DNA from: an uncultured Lachnotalea sp.
Lineage (GTDB): Bacteria; Bacillota; Clostridia; Lachnospirales; Lachnospiraceae
Assembly: GCA_948470255.1 (NCBI GenBank)
Contig: CAOKOS010000017.1
Span: 1 to 49,074, forward strand
Reading direction: 5' to 3'
DNA: 49,074 nucleotides
How positions within the stretch are numbered: position 1 is the stretch's first letter; every line of letters starts with the position of its first letter. Both the position numbers and the translations under genes were made by a program. Under the pieces are notes generated by a model. It ran no database searches. It saw only the letters and a list, made by a program, of their open reading frames with translations, and was not told the origin of the DNA. Positions 16,891 to 24,201 of the stretch are shown here, one piece after another.

Positions 16891-18188
16891 AATGTATTGA
16901 AAGCGAAATCCCCTTTATGTTACCGGAAAGATGGGAATGGACACGGTTAAGCAGTATTACAGAAATGATTACAAAGGGGGCCTCTCCAAAATGGCAGGGG
17001 ATTCATTACGCCGAAAAAGGAGTTCTGTTTATTACCAGCCAAAATGTCGGTACAGAAAACCTTATCTTGTCCCCTCCCAAATATCTTGATAAAAAAATAA
17101 ATGAAGTTCAGCCGCGGTCAGTTTTGAAAACCCACGATGTTCTTACCAATATTGTGGGGAATTCCATCGGGAGAACCTGCGAATATCCATTAAATGCTCC
17201 GGCAAATATCAACCAGGCTGTTGCAATTATCCGTATGTCTGATTTGCAGATGGTTCCGTATATCATAAAGTTTTTAAACAGCAGCCACGCCGTTTCCCTT
17301 ATGATGGAAAACCAGGTAGATGTGGCCCGCGCAAACTTAAGCTTAAGGAGTATATCAAGATTTATTGTGCCGGTTCCCCCTCTCGAAGAGCAAAAAAGAA
17401 TTACGAATATCGTAAATAAGGCTTTCAAATATATTGATATTATTGATTCAAATATAAAGGATCTTAAAACTTTCATTCAATCATATAAATATAAACTTCT
17501 TGACCTGGCTGTTAAAGGCAGACTGATACCTCAAAACCCTGATGATGAACCGGCCTCCGTGTTACTGGAAAACGCCAGGGCTGGAAAGAAAGAATTTACA
17601 GATTGCCCAACAATCAGACAACGAAAAAAACAGATGGGCAGACGTCTTCGGGAAACACCGTTTCACATACCAAACGGATGGGCGTGGAGTAACCTTCACG
17701 ACTTATGTAATTATGGGAATTGTATCCGAGTTCCCGCTGAAAGCATCCCTGACGATGCCTGGATATTAGAATTGGAGGATATTGAAAAATACAGCGGAAA
17801 ACTACTTCGTCGGATTATGGCGAAAGAGCATACCTCTACAAGTACAAAATATTTTTTTCATAAAGATATGGTACTTTACAGTAGATTAAGACCCTATCTG
17901 AATAAAGTTATTTTAGCGGATATGGACGGTTACTGCACACCGGAAATTTTACCACTGGATTTTGTGAAAGAAATCTGCCCGGAATATGCACAAATCTTTT
18001 TAATGTCTCCAATTTTTATGGAATATGCTAACCGTTGTTCTCATGGGATGAAAATGCCTCGGCTGGGAACAGAAGACGGACAGAGCGCCTATTTTCCCGT
18101 CCCCCCTTACAAAGAACAATTAAGAATTGTAAATACAATAAAGCAGTTTATGGACGTGCTTCAAAACATGGAATTTGTCATTACTTAA
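16857..18188 (+). CDS. hsdS: Type I restriction specificity subunit HsdS, body lacking its start (silent orientation)
   Basis: HsdS recognises the target DNA for a type I methyltransferase or restriction complex. This piece holds TRD1 (about residues 20-190, beginning IPFMLPERWEWTRLSS), a central conserved helix (YKYKLLDLAVKGRLIPQNPDDEPASVLLE, near 215-245) and TRD2 (about 265-440, IPNGWAWSNL to YKEQLRIVNTIKQF). The canonical N-terminal block is missing. The frame is closed by TAA at 16848-16850; the first in-frame codon candidate is a TTG with no ribosome site, so it is probably untranslated as it stands. Its 5' end is the inverted repeat; the missing start is at 19148-19414 on the opposite strand. 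A terminator follows the stop. Confidence 0.9.
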   Translation: MHYEKFADGRVECIESEIPFMLPERWEWTRLSSITEMITKGASPKWQGIHYAEKGVLFITSQNVGTENLILSPPKYLDKKINEVQPRSVLKTHDVLTNIVGNSIGRTCEYPLNAPANINQAVAIIRMSDLQMVPYIIKFLNSSHAVSLMMENQVDVARANLSLRSISRFIVPVPPLEEQKRITNIVNKAFKYIDIIDSNIKDLKTFIQSYKYKLLDLAVKGRLIPQNPDDEPASVLLENARAGKKEFTDCPTIRQRKKQMGRRLRETPFHIPNGWAWSNLHDLCNYGNCIRVPAESIPDDAWILELEDIEKYSGKLLRRIMAKEHTSTSTKYFFHKDMVLYSRLRPYLNKVILADMDGYCTPEILPLDFVKEICPEYAQIFLMSPIFMEYANRCSHGMKMPRLGTEDGQSAYFPVPPYKEQLRIVNTIKQFMDVLQNMEFVIT

Positions 18189-18195
18189 AATTATA

Positions 18196-18222
18196 CCCGG
18201 AGCTTTTTAGCTCCGGGCTTTT
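18196..18222 (+). terminator. Intrinsic terminator after the hsdS body
   Basis: Perfect 9-base arms CCCGGAGCT (18196-18204) and AGCTCCGGG (18209-18217), loop TTTT, then CTTTTAT. It moves with the cassette and would end the hsdS transcript in the on orientation, before it runs antisense into the recombinase gene. Confidence 0.85.
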
Positions 18223-18240
18223 ATAAACTTAAATGAACAG

Positions 18241-19038
18241 TTACCACGTTACAATTTGATCAATCAAGGCTTGTTGTTCCATTGAAGTCCGCCGCAGATA
18301 AATTCTTGTGGTTTCTATGCTTTCATGTCCCATCAAATCTGCCAGCAGTGCAATATCACTATATTTTTCCAAAAAATTTTTAGCAAAAAGGTGCCGGAAC
18401 GAATGAGGATAAATTACACTCTTATCCAAACCATATTTATCGGCATAGTTTTTCAGCTGTTGGGAAATACCTCGGGCAGTAATCCGTTCTCCAAATTTAT
18501 TTAAAAATAAATAACCGTATGTACGTCTTTTTTCTGCCAGCCATTTTTGTGTTTCTTCACGGAGCCTTTTCGGAATGTACAGCCTGCGCAGTTTTCCGCC
18601 TTTGCTGTACAAATCGAAATATCCAAAATCAATGTGTTCCACTTTGATTTGTATTAATTCACTTACCCTGGCGCCAGTGGCGGCCAAATACCAGACGACA
18701 AAATACCATTGCATGTTGCCGTCTTTTTTTAACTGTCTTTTCAGGAAATGATAATCCGCATTGCTTACCACATTTTCCAAAAAATTTTTCTGTTGAATTT
18801 TAACAGCTGATAACTTTAAATACTTTAACCCTTTAAAATCCAGATATTTATTGATCGCCTGAATCCTTAGATTTGCAGTTCTTGGGCTAAAATATTCCAC
18901 CAGATATCCTTTATATGCCAATAGATTTTCTCTTGATAAGGAATCATAATTTTGGGCGTAATAGTCCGCTGTCCACATGTAGACAGAAATTGTGTGATCT
19001 GATAAATCTTCTTTTTTTAAATAGTCTTCAAATGTCAC
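18241..19038 (-). CDS. Tyrosine recombinase (DNA invertase of the hsdS switch)
   Basis: A 265-residue phage-integrase-family enzyme. An N-terminal SAM-like core-binding domain (residues 1-85, FEDYLKKEDLSDHTISVYM) precedes the catalytic domain with Arg124 (ATGARVSEL), a lysine near 146-149, His212 and Arg215 (PHSFRHLFAK), His238 (LMGHES) and Tyr247 (TRIYLRR), a complete set. The start is GTG 19038, nine bases after GGAGG; the longer frame to 19077 has no such site. A TATAAT at 19084-19089 may be its -10. It converges on the hsdS body inside the inverted repeats, the arrangement typical of recombinases that flip hsdS, so those repeats are its likely substrate. Confidence 0.9.
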   Translation of the reverse strand: MTFEDYLKKEDLSDHTISVYMWTADYYAQNYDSLSRENLLAYKGYLVEYFSPRTANLRIQAINKYLDFKGLKYLKLSAVKIQQKNFLENVVSNADYHFLKRQLKKDGNMQWYFVVWYLAATGARVSELIQIKVEHIDFGYFDLYSKGGKLRRLYIPKRLREETQKWLAEKRRTYGYLFLNKFGERITARGISQQLKNYADKYGLDKSVIYPHSFRHLFAKNFLEKYSDIALLADLMGHESIETTRIYLRRTSMEQQALIDQIVTW

Positions 19039-19147
19039 GTTTTTGCACCTCCAAAAATCTGCGGAATTCCTTGTCATTCTAAGATTATAAGGTCAAAACC
19101 GTGAACAAGTGAATTTTTTTCTAATTTTTTACTTTAAGTGTCGCGAA

Positions 19148-19414
19148 CTACGAATCTGATAGATGAATATTTTTAATAAATCCCACCCTTCCGTCTGCAA
19201 ACTTCTCATAATGCAAATTATCCCCACCACGAAAAATAATTGTATCATTTTTTGGATTTTTTCCTTTTAATTTTCCGTCTCCAGCTAACATTTGCTTTTT
19301 CGCATGTATTCTTTCCAACAAAACAGAGGCCGGCTCGTCATCACTATTTTGCGAAATAAGCTTTCCTCTGATTGCCAAGTCCAGTATTTTCTGCCTTAAT
19401 GCTTTCGTATCCAT
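19148..19414 (-). CDS. hsdS: HsdS N-terminal fragment (expression end of the switch)
   Basis: An 88-residue frame starting MDTKALRQKILDLAIRGKL, the classic start of an HsdS, followed by NSDDEPASVLLERIHAKKQ and DNLHYEKFADGRV. The last 11 residues (GFIKNIHLSDS) follow the inverted repeat and are probably non-native sequence read until a stop. ATG 19414 has a GGAG site six bases upstream; an in-frame start at 19447 lacks one. After inversion the first 77 residues would be fused to the body at 16891-18188. Upstream there is a TATGAT-like -10 but no clear -35, so the promoter is not certain. Confidence 0.88.
   Translation of the reverse strand: MDTKALRQKILDLAIRGKLISQNSDDEPASVLLERIHAKKQMLAGDGKLKGKNPKNDTIIFRGGDNLHYEKFADGRVGFIKNIHLSDS
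19183..19221 (-). repeat. Right inverted repeat (IRR) of the hsdS switch
   Basis: The exact 39-base reverse complement of 16852-16890, coding for the same HsdS residues on the minus strand. Bases on either side differ (C versus G before it, AATG versus GATT after it), which fixes the repeat ends. Confidence 0.95.
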
Positions 19415-19555
19415 AAGCCACTCCGTTCCGGTTCCAGTTAAAGTCATGTAATGGCACTAAAAATTGTATCATATCTGCAATGGCACACACAGACTTTTTT
19501 CTTCTTTTTTAGACAAAACAAAAAATTAGAAAGACTTTCCAGATAATGGAACCCT

Positions 19556-19738
19556 TTAATTAAAATCCCCTTCCACGATGATGCCGTCAATGGGCGCTTT
19601 TTCTCCCGGCCGCACCGCAAGCATACTTCCTGCCACCGCCATCAAAAAGTTTTCATCAAACACTCTCCCATTCCGGCTCACTTTAAAGGCCTTTCTCACT
19701 TCCTCCATAACAGTTTTCACATCACTGCTTTCCTCCAA
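19556..19738 (-). pseudogene. Remnant of a heavy-metal P-type ATPase
   Basis: A 60-codon frame that joins two non-adjacent pieces of a CadA/ZntA-type ATPase. NGRVFDENFLMAVA corresponds to the region before the first membrane pair, and LAVRPGEKAPIDGIIVEGDF to the actuator-domain motif (usually VKPGEKVPIDGVV-EG). The roughly 80 residues normally between them, including membrane helices, are gone, and no phosphorylation DKTGT motif follows. It is a degraded relic. Its place between the hsdS switch and a palindromic repeat suggests a deletion-prone region. Confidence 0.55.
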
Positions 19739-19753
19739 TTCTACAAAAAAGAA

Positions 19754-19794
19754 GCTATTGCAAAATATAAAACACCCTGATATTTTGCAATAGC
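19754..19794. repeat. TTGCAAAATA palindrome, copy A
   Basis: Perfect 14-base arms GCTATTGCAAAATA and TATTTTGCAATAGC around a 13-base loop, with CCCCTTTT on the right and a T run on the minus strand. It lies just after the stop of the large deacetylase and can act as its intrinsic terminator. A related, longer palindrome with the same arm ends lies at 23590-23674. Confidence 0.75.
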
Positions 19795-19819
19795 CCCTTT
19801 TATTTTATAGCTCAATAAC

Positions 19820-21835
19820 TCAGGATCCAAAATCCGTGCGGATATCTCCAATGGAATAATAAACCTTTCCAGCTTCATAAGGAATCCCTTTTGCTGCAAA
19901 CATTTCTTCCATCGTCACCAGCTGGAACCCCCTGGCCTTAAGCTCTGGAATAATTGTTTTACAGGCTTCGATCGTTTCCGGATGGATATCATGCATCAGG
20001 ATAATATCGCCATCCGCTGCCTGCAGCTTTTCATCATAAAGCACACATTGGATGGTGGCAGCCGGATCTTTTGTCTTCCAATCCTCCGTATCCACATTCC
20101 AGCGAGCCATGGGATATTTCACCTGTCCGATGACGTGATTATTCCATCCACCGTAGGGAGGCCGGACTGTGCTGCATATGGGAAATCCCCAACTTTTCAT
20201 TATATCATTGACGCCCTCTATCTGGCTTTCAATCTCTTCATCGCTTATTTCCTTAAAGTTTTTGTGCTCCGCTGTGTGATTGCCAACCTGACAGCCCAGT
20301 TCCAGCTCTCTCCGGATAATATCTTCAGCCCCATTCCCTTCCAGGGCGCTGCCCACCACAAAGAAGGTCGCCCGCGCGTCATTTGCCTCCAAAATATCCA
20401 AAAGCTCCGGCGTCGTCGCCGCTTTCGGTCCGTCGTCAAAAGTCAAGCATACCATAGGCTTTGTCGGATCCACCTTCCCAGAAACAGGCCCCTGGGCCGT
20501 CTGCCCGTCTCCAGTTAAATCCATAGCAAGATAAGGCGCCAGCTCTTCCATGGGAATCGTAAAGGAAAAAGTTTCTGAAGTCCCTTCCATCAGCATCCCA
20601 CCAGGGAAATACAACGTCAGCCCATCTTCATTCCATGTATAATAACGAAAATTCGTATCGACAGCTTCGGTCGCCCCAACCTTCATGACCCCCGTCTGTG
20701 TCCCTGCAAATTCTGTCGTTTTCCCTGCAAGAAACTCCAGGTACCCTTCTGTAAACACATCGGAAAGGGCGATTTCCGCCCCATCGGAAAGTCGGTATGT
20801 ATAGGTCTCTATACTGTCGCCGGATTCATCCTCTTTGGGAAGCTCCTTGTGGATATTAAATTTAACGGAAACCAATGTATCCCCTGTCTGATACGACTCA
20901 TAATCCGTCGCCATGGTCATACGGGTTCTGCCGTCGCTTCTTAAAGTCTGTACCTGGGTCTTAAACACGGAAGCCATATCATCCACTCTTTTGGCAATGG
21001 CCATATCCACAGCTTCGTTTCCCACCACCGGGTAACGGACAGCGTAGCCTTCATAGTCCGCAATTTCTTTTTTCACCTGCGCCGTACCGGCTTCCTGTTT
21101 ATCTGCCGGAACTGTAAATGAAAAGTCTGCATCCGACAGCGTTCTTTGTGCATTTTCAGTAGTCTCTGCCGCCCCCTGTGAAGCCGCGGCAGGCGTACTT
21201 TCCGGTTTTTTTCTGCCAAAAGCCATCCAAAGCGTCACCGCAACAAGCAACACCGCAGCAGCAGCTCCCAAAGAAATTCCTACAATTTTTTTCTGTTTCC
21301 GCTGCCTTTCTTTTTCCTCGTTCTTCTGTCTGCGGTATTTCGTCTCTTCCCAACGGGCCCAACGGGCCTCGGAGCTGCCTCTTCTTCCCTGGTACTCACC
21401 TGAATTCTGTGCTTCCTGCACATGCTGGGCCACAGCCTTCTGCTGGCCTGATGCCATGCGCCGTGCCTTCTCCCTTTGCTGATTTTCTGCCATACGCGGC
21501 GCCTGCGCTCTACGGGGATTTTCTGCCGCAGATTGTGTTTCTGCCCTACGCCGGTTTTCCACCGCGTACTGCTCTTCTGCCATGCGCTGCTCTTCCTCTC
21601 TGCGCTGGTTTTCTGCCGCGCGCTGTGCCTGTGCCCTGCGCCGGCTTTCCACCACCCTCTGCGCTTCTGCCCTCATTTCCATCTCTATCGTCTTCCGGTC
21701 TCTGGTATCCGGTGCCTCTCCCACCGTGTACCCCTCTTCCCTGCCACGTCTGCCTCCTGACTGAATACTACTTCTGGATCTGTGAGAAAGCCGCAGGTTT
21801 TCCTGCCTTCTTCCACCTCTGCCATCCTGTACCAT
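19820..21835 (-). CDS. Large membrane-anchored polysaccharide deacetylase with cytoplasmic repeat region
   Basis: A 671-residue protein. Residues 1-182 are cytoplasmic, very rich in Arg, Glu, Gln and Ala, with a 12-residue tandem repeat at about 62-127. A single membrane segment follows at 184-207 (IVGISLGAAAAVLLVAVTLW). Outside are a PdaC-like DUF4163/DUF3298 region (about 240-437) and a NodB deacetylase domain from 460, with TFDDGPKA, HTAEHKNF, RPPYGGWNN and LMHDIHPET all intact. It likely removes acetyl groups from peptidoglycan or another wall glycan. The start is ATG 21835 behind GAGG; a start 20 residues upstream has no site. The basic coiled N-terminus is unusual for the family and may bind a cytoplasmic partner or nucleic acid. 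Confidence 0.88.
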   Translation of the reverse strand: MVQDGRGGRRQENLRLSHRSRSSIQSGGRRGREEGYTVGEAPDTRDRKTIEMEMRAEAQRVVESRRRAQAQRAAENQRREEEQRMAEEQYAVENRRRAETQSAAENPRRAQAPRMAENQQREKARRMASGQQKAVAQHVQEAQNSGEYQGRRGSSEARWARWEETKYRRQKNEEKERQRKQKKIVGISLGAAAAVLLVAVTLWMAFGRKKPESTPAAASQGAAETTENAQRTLSDADFSFTVPADKQEAGTAQVKKEIADYEGYAVRYPVVGNEAVDMAIAKRVDDMASVFKTQVQTLRSDGRTRMTMATDYESYQTGDTLVSVKFNIHKELPKEDESGDSIETYTYRLSDGAEIALSDVFTEGYLEFLAGKTTEFAGTQTGVMKVGATEAVDTNFRYYTWNEDGLTLYFPGGMLMEGTSETFSFTIPMEELAPYLAMDLTGDGQTAQGPVSGKVDPTKPMVCLTFDDGPKAATTPELLDILEANDARATFFVVGSALEGNGAEDIIRRELELGCQVGNHTAEHKNFKEISDEEIESQIEGVNDIMKSWGFPICSTVRPPYGGWNNHVIGQVKYPMARWNVDTEDWKTKDPAATIQCVLYDEKLQAADGDIILMHDIHPETIEACKTIIPELKARGFQLVTMEEMFAAKGIPYEAGKVYYSIGDIRTDFGS
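21455..21652 (-). repeat. 36-bp tandem repeat inside the deacetylase gene
   Basis: It encodes degenerate 12-residue units: VESRRRAQAQRA, AENQRREEEQRM, (half unit AEEQYA), VENRRRAETQSA, AENPRRAQAPRM, AENQQREKARRM. The anchor A/V-E-N-x-R-R recurs at residues 62, 74, 92, 104 and 116. Such repeats are prone to copy-number change. Confidence 0.8.
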
Positions 21836-21942
21836 AGTTTCAACCTCTTTCAACTTAATCTTGTACTGTAATTGCCTTTGTAAATACCTTAACACATATT
21901 TTTAAAGATGACCTTAACAAAATATGACAATTTTCTTACTTA

Positions 21943-23433
21943 TTAAATCCCAAGGAAAGATTTTACGACAGCTTGCATCTCCGAAATCCCGCAAACTGTC
22001 TTATGAAGAATCGGCGCTGTACGGATCTCTTCGACAGCTGCCGGAACCGGCACACCGGAAATCTCTGACAGCCGGTCGGCAAGGGCAAAATCCTCTATCT
22101 CATCATATTGTCCTCCGACGGCTTCCATGACACTTCTCGTAAATTTGTAAGGGCTTGCCGTAGAAGCAACCAGCATTTTCCTGGTATCTTTTGTCGTCTC
22201 CCGGTACTTTCTGGCTGCAAAGGAAGCCACTGCCGTGTGGGTGTCAATCACATAGCCTGTCTGTTCATAAACCTTTTTAATTTCTTCTGCTGTCTCTGCC
22301 TCATCTGCAAAACCACTAGTAAAATCAGCCAGCGCCCCTCTCATCTCTTCCGTTATCTTATAGCTTCCCTTTTCTGACAGTTCCCTCATGAAAAGGGCAT
22401 CCTGCCCGGCATCATTCCCCGCGATCTTATATACCAGCCGCTCCAGATTGCTGGAAATCAGAATATCCATGGAAGGAGAGCTGGTCAAGATAAACTCTCT
22501 GTTTTTATCGTAAACACCTGTGTGGAAAAAGTCAAACAACACTTTATTCTCATTGGATGCACAGATCAGCTTCCCAACAGGCACCCCCATCAGCTTGGCA
22601 TAATATGCCGCCAGAATGTTTCCAAAATTCCCGGTGGGTACTGTCACATTAATCTCTTCCCCATCGGCAATTACCCCCTTTTGCAGCAGCTTTCCATAAG
22701 CATATACGTAATACACCACCTGGGGTACAAGGCGGCCGATATTGATAGAATTTGCAGAAGAAAACTGATATCCATGGCTGTCCAGCTCTTTTTTAAGCCC
22801 TTTATCGCCAAACATGGCCTTCACCCCGCTCTGGGCATCGTCAAAGTTTCCATCAATACCCACTACAAAGGTATTTTTCCCCTTCTGAGTCACCATCTGC
22901 TTTTTCTGGATAGGGCTTACCCCGTCCTTGGGATAAAAAACAATGATTTTTGTCCCGGGCACCTCTGCAAATCCCGCCAGGGCCGCTTTTCCGGTATCCC
23001 CCGAAGTGGCCGTCAAAATCACGATTTCATTCTCTATTTTATTCTTTTTAGCCGCTGTCACCATCAAATGCGGAAGAATAGACAGCGCCATATCTTTAAA
23101 TGCAATGGTGGAGCCGTGGAATAACTCCAAATAGTAAGCGCCTCCGGCCTCTTTGATGGGCGCGATTTCTGCCGTATCAAATTTATCATCATATGCGCCA
23201 GCAATACAGGAGCGAAGTTCCTCTTCCGTAAAATCCGTCAAAAACTGCTTCATCACAGCCAGCGCCGTCTCCTGATAGGAAAGCTCCGAAATCGCCTTCA
23301 TGCTCATGGGCAGAGCCGGAATACTGTCTGGTACAAACAGTCCGCCGTCATCAGCCAGCCCCTTTAAGATCGCCTGGGAAGCCGTCACCTTCCCGCCGCC
23401 TCCTCTTGTACTTTCATATAACAATTCACTCAT
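21943..23433 (-). CDS. thrC: Threonine synthase
   Basis: A PLP enzyme converting O-phosphohomoserine to threonine. The 496-residue product begins MSELLYESTRGGGGKVTASQAILKGLADDGGLFVP, the standard fold-type II threonine synthase N-terminus. The PLP lysine lies in LFHGSTIAFKDMALSIL; the phosphate-binding loop is ATSGDTGKAALAGF, and PTGNFGNILAAYYAKLMGVP is also typical. The start is ATG 23433 behind AGAGGAAAAAAT. The frame is open 28 codons further upstream, but that part covers the promoter. It lies upstream of the large deacetylase with a 107-base gap; no terminator was seen there. Confidence 0.95.
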   Translation of the reverse strand: MSELLYESTRGGGGKVTASQAILKGLADDGGLFVPDSIPALPMSMKAISELSYQETALAVMKQFLTDFTEEELRSCIAGAYDDKFDTAEIAPIKEAGGAYYLELFHGSTIAFKDMALSILPHLMVTAAKKNKIENEIVILTATSGDTGKAALAGFAEVPGTKIIVFYPKDGVSPIQKKQMVTQKGKNTFVVGIDGNFDDAQSGVKAMFGDKGLKKELDSHGYQFSSANSINIGRLVPQVVYYVYAYGKLLQKGVIADGEEINVTVPTGNFGNILAAYYAKLMGVPVGKLICASNENKVLFDFFHTGVYDKNREFILTSSPSMDILISSNLERLVYKIAGNDAGQDALFMRELSEKGSYKITEEMRGALADFTSGFADEAETAEEIKKVYEQTGYVIDTHTAVASFAARKYRETTKDTRKMLVASTASPYKFTRSVMEAVGGQYDEIEDFALADRLSEISGVPVPAAVEEIRTAPILHKTVCGISEMQAVVKSFLGI

Positions 23434-23488
23434 ATTTTTTCCTCTCTGTCTCATTTGCCGAAAAACGGCAGTCTCTTTACTGGGTTTT

Positions 23489-23517
23489 ATCATAACACAG
23501 CAATGGATATTTGTCAT
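23489..23517 (-). promoter_or_regulatory. SigA-type promoter of thrC
   Basis: On the minus strand ATGACA (23512-23517) and TATGAT (23489-23494) with a 17-base spacer, about 55 bases upstream of the ATG. No threonine attenuator or T-box was recognised in the short leader. Confidence 0.65.
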
Positions 23518-23589
23518 CCCCCGGAAGGAAGTTGCCCTATGGATTTAGATGTGGGAATATGGCTTCCCGCCCCTGAATCCCATATATAA

Positions 23590-23674
23590 AAGGAGCTGTT
23601 GCAAAATATCCAGATTCACATATGCCAGGCAGACATAATATATCAGGATATTTTTTATTTTGCAACAGCCCCTT
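23590..23674. repeat. TTGCAAAATA palindrome, copy B
   Basis: An 85-base element whose ends are imperfect inverted repeats: AAGGAGCTGTTGCAAAATA (left) and TATTTTGCAACAGCCCCTT (right), with an inner ATATCC/GGATAT pair. It resembles copy A at 19754-19794, which has lost the middle. It lies 18 bases after the leuD stop and could terminate leuCD. The ends look like those of a small non-autonomous mobile element (MITE), but no target duplication could be confirmed. Confidence 0.65.
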
Positions 23675-23691
23675 CTGTAAGCGCCTGTGGT

Positions 23692-24189
23692 TTATGCTTG
23701 TTCTTTTGTTTCGTTAATGTAATTCATAAGGCCTTCCGCTGCGATGATTTTCTGCATAAATTCTGGAAAAGCCTGGCCTTTAAACTGGGTGTTCCTGGTT
23801 TTGTTATAGATCATCCCGCTGTCGAAATCAATCTCCACTTCATCTCCCGCTTCAATCCCTTTTGAAGCCTCGGGACATTCAATGATGGGAAGGCCAATAT
23901 TTATCGCGTTCCGGTAGAAAATCCGGGCAAAGGTTTCGGCAATGACACAGCTCACGCCTGCCGCCTTAATGGAAATAGGCGCATGTTCTCTGGAAGAGCC
24001 ACATCCAAAGTTTTTCGATGCCACGATGATGTCTCCCTTTTTCACCTTCTTCACAAAATCTTTATCAATGTCCTCCATACAGTGGGTCGCCAGTTCCGCC
24101 GGATCGGAGGAATTTAAATATCTTGCAGGAATAATCACATCCGTGTCCACATTATCTCCATACTTAAAAACAGTTCCCTGTGCTTTCAT
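23692..24189 (-). CDS. leuD: 3-isopropylmalate dehydratase, small subunit
   Basis: The small (swivel) subunit that works with LeuC in leucine biosynthesis, isomerising 2- to 3-isopropylmalate. At 165 residues it is the short, archaeal-type LeuD. Motifs seen are [16 protein letters not shown] near the start, [14 protein letters not shown] (the signature that contacts substrate) and [19 protein letters not shown]. It starts 12 bases after leuC ends and is followed by palindrome B. The same fold serves homoaconitase and dimethylmalate hydratase, so the substrate is inferred, not proven. Confidence 0.9.
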   Translation of the reverse strand: MKAQGTVFKYGDNVDTDVIIPARYLNSSDPAELATHCMEDIDKDFVKKVKKGDIIVASKNFGCGSSREHAPISIKAAGVSCVIAETFARIFYRNAINIGLPIIECPEASKGIEAGDEVEIDFDSGMIYNKTRNTQFKGQAFPEFMQKIIAAEGLMNYINETKEQA

Positions 24190-24201
24190 AAATATCCTCC
24201 T

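Larger units (their letters stand above)
16852..19221. mobile_element. Invertible hsdS cassette with its own recombinase
   Basis: A 2.37-kb segment bounded by perfect 39-base inverted repeats. It contains a start-less hsdS body on the plus strand, a terminator, and a convergent tyrosine recombinase. The missing hsdS 5' end lies outside the right repeat on the minus strand. Flipping the interior (16891-19182) joins residues 1-77 of that fragment to the body, giving a continuous HsdS of about 509 residues, whereas the present arrangement makes none. The segment is clearly more AT-rich than its neighbours, which suggests acquisition. The phase switch is inferred from this geometry; inversion itself cannot be seen in one sequence. 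Confidence 0.88.

Noticed and set aside
17494-17560. Possible third recombination site at the hsdS central conserved helix
   Set aside because: The protein motif matches the N-terminal fragment, but the DNA has diverged, with no long identical stretch; it is ordinary HsdS internal repetition.
21178-21837. Long open frame opposite the deacetylase N-terminal repeats
   Set aside because: Its Pro/Cys/Leu-rich translation is the antisense of the Arg/Glu repeat region; such repeats keep the opposite frame open by composition.
19820-23433. Composite transposon bounded by the two TTGCAAAATA palindromes
   Set aside because: The enclosed genes are housekeeping, there is no transposase, and the palindromes are each complete inverted repeats at gene ends.
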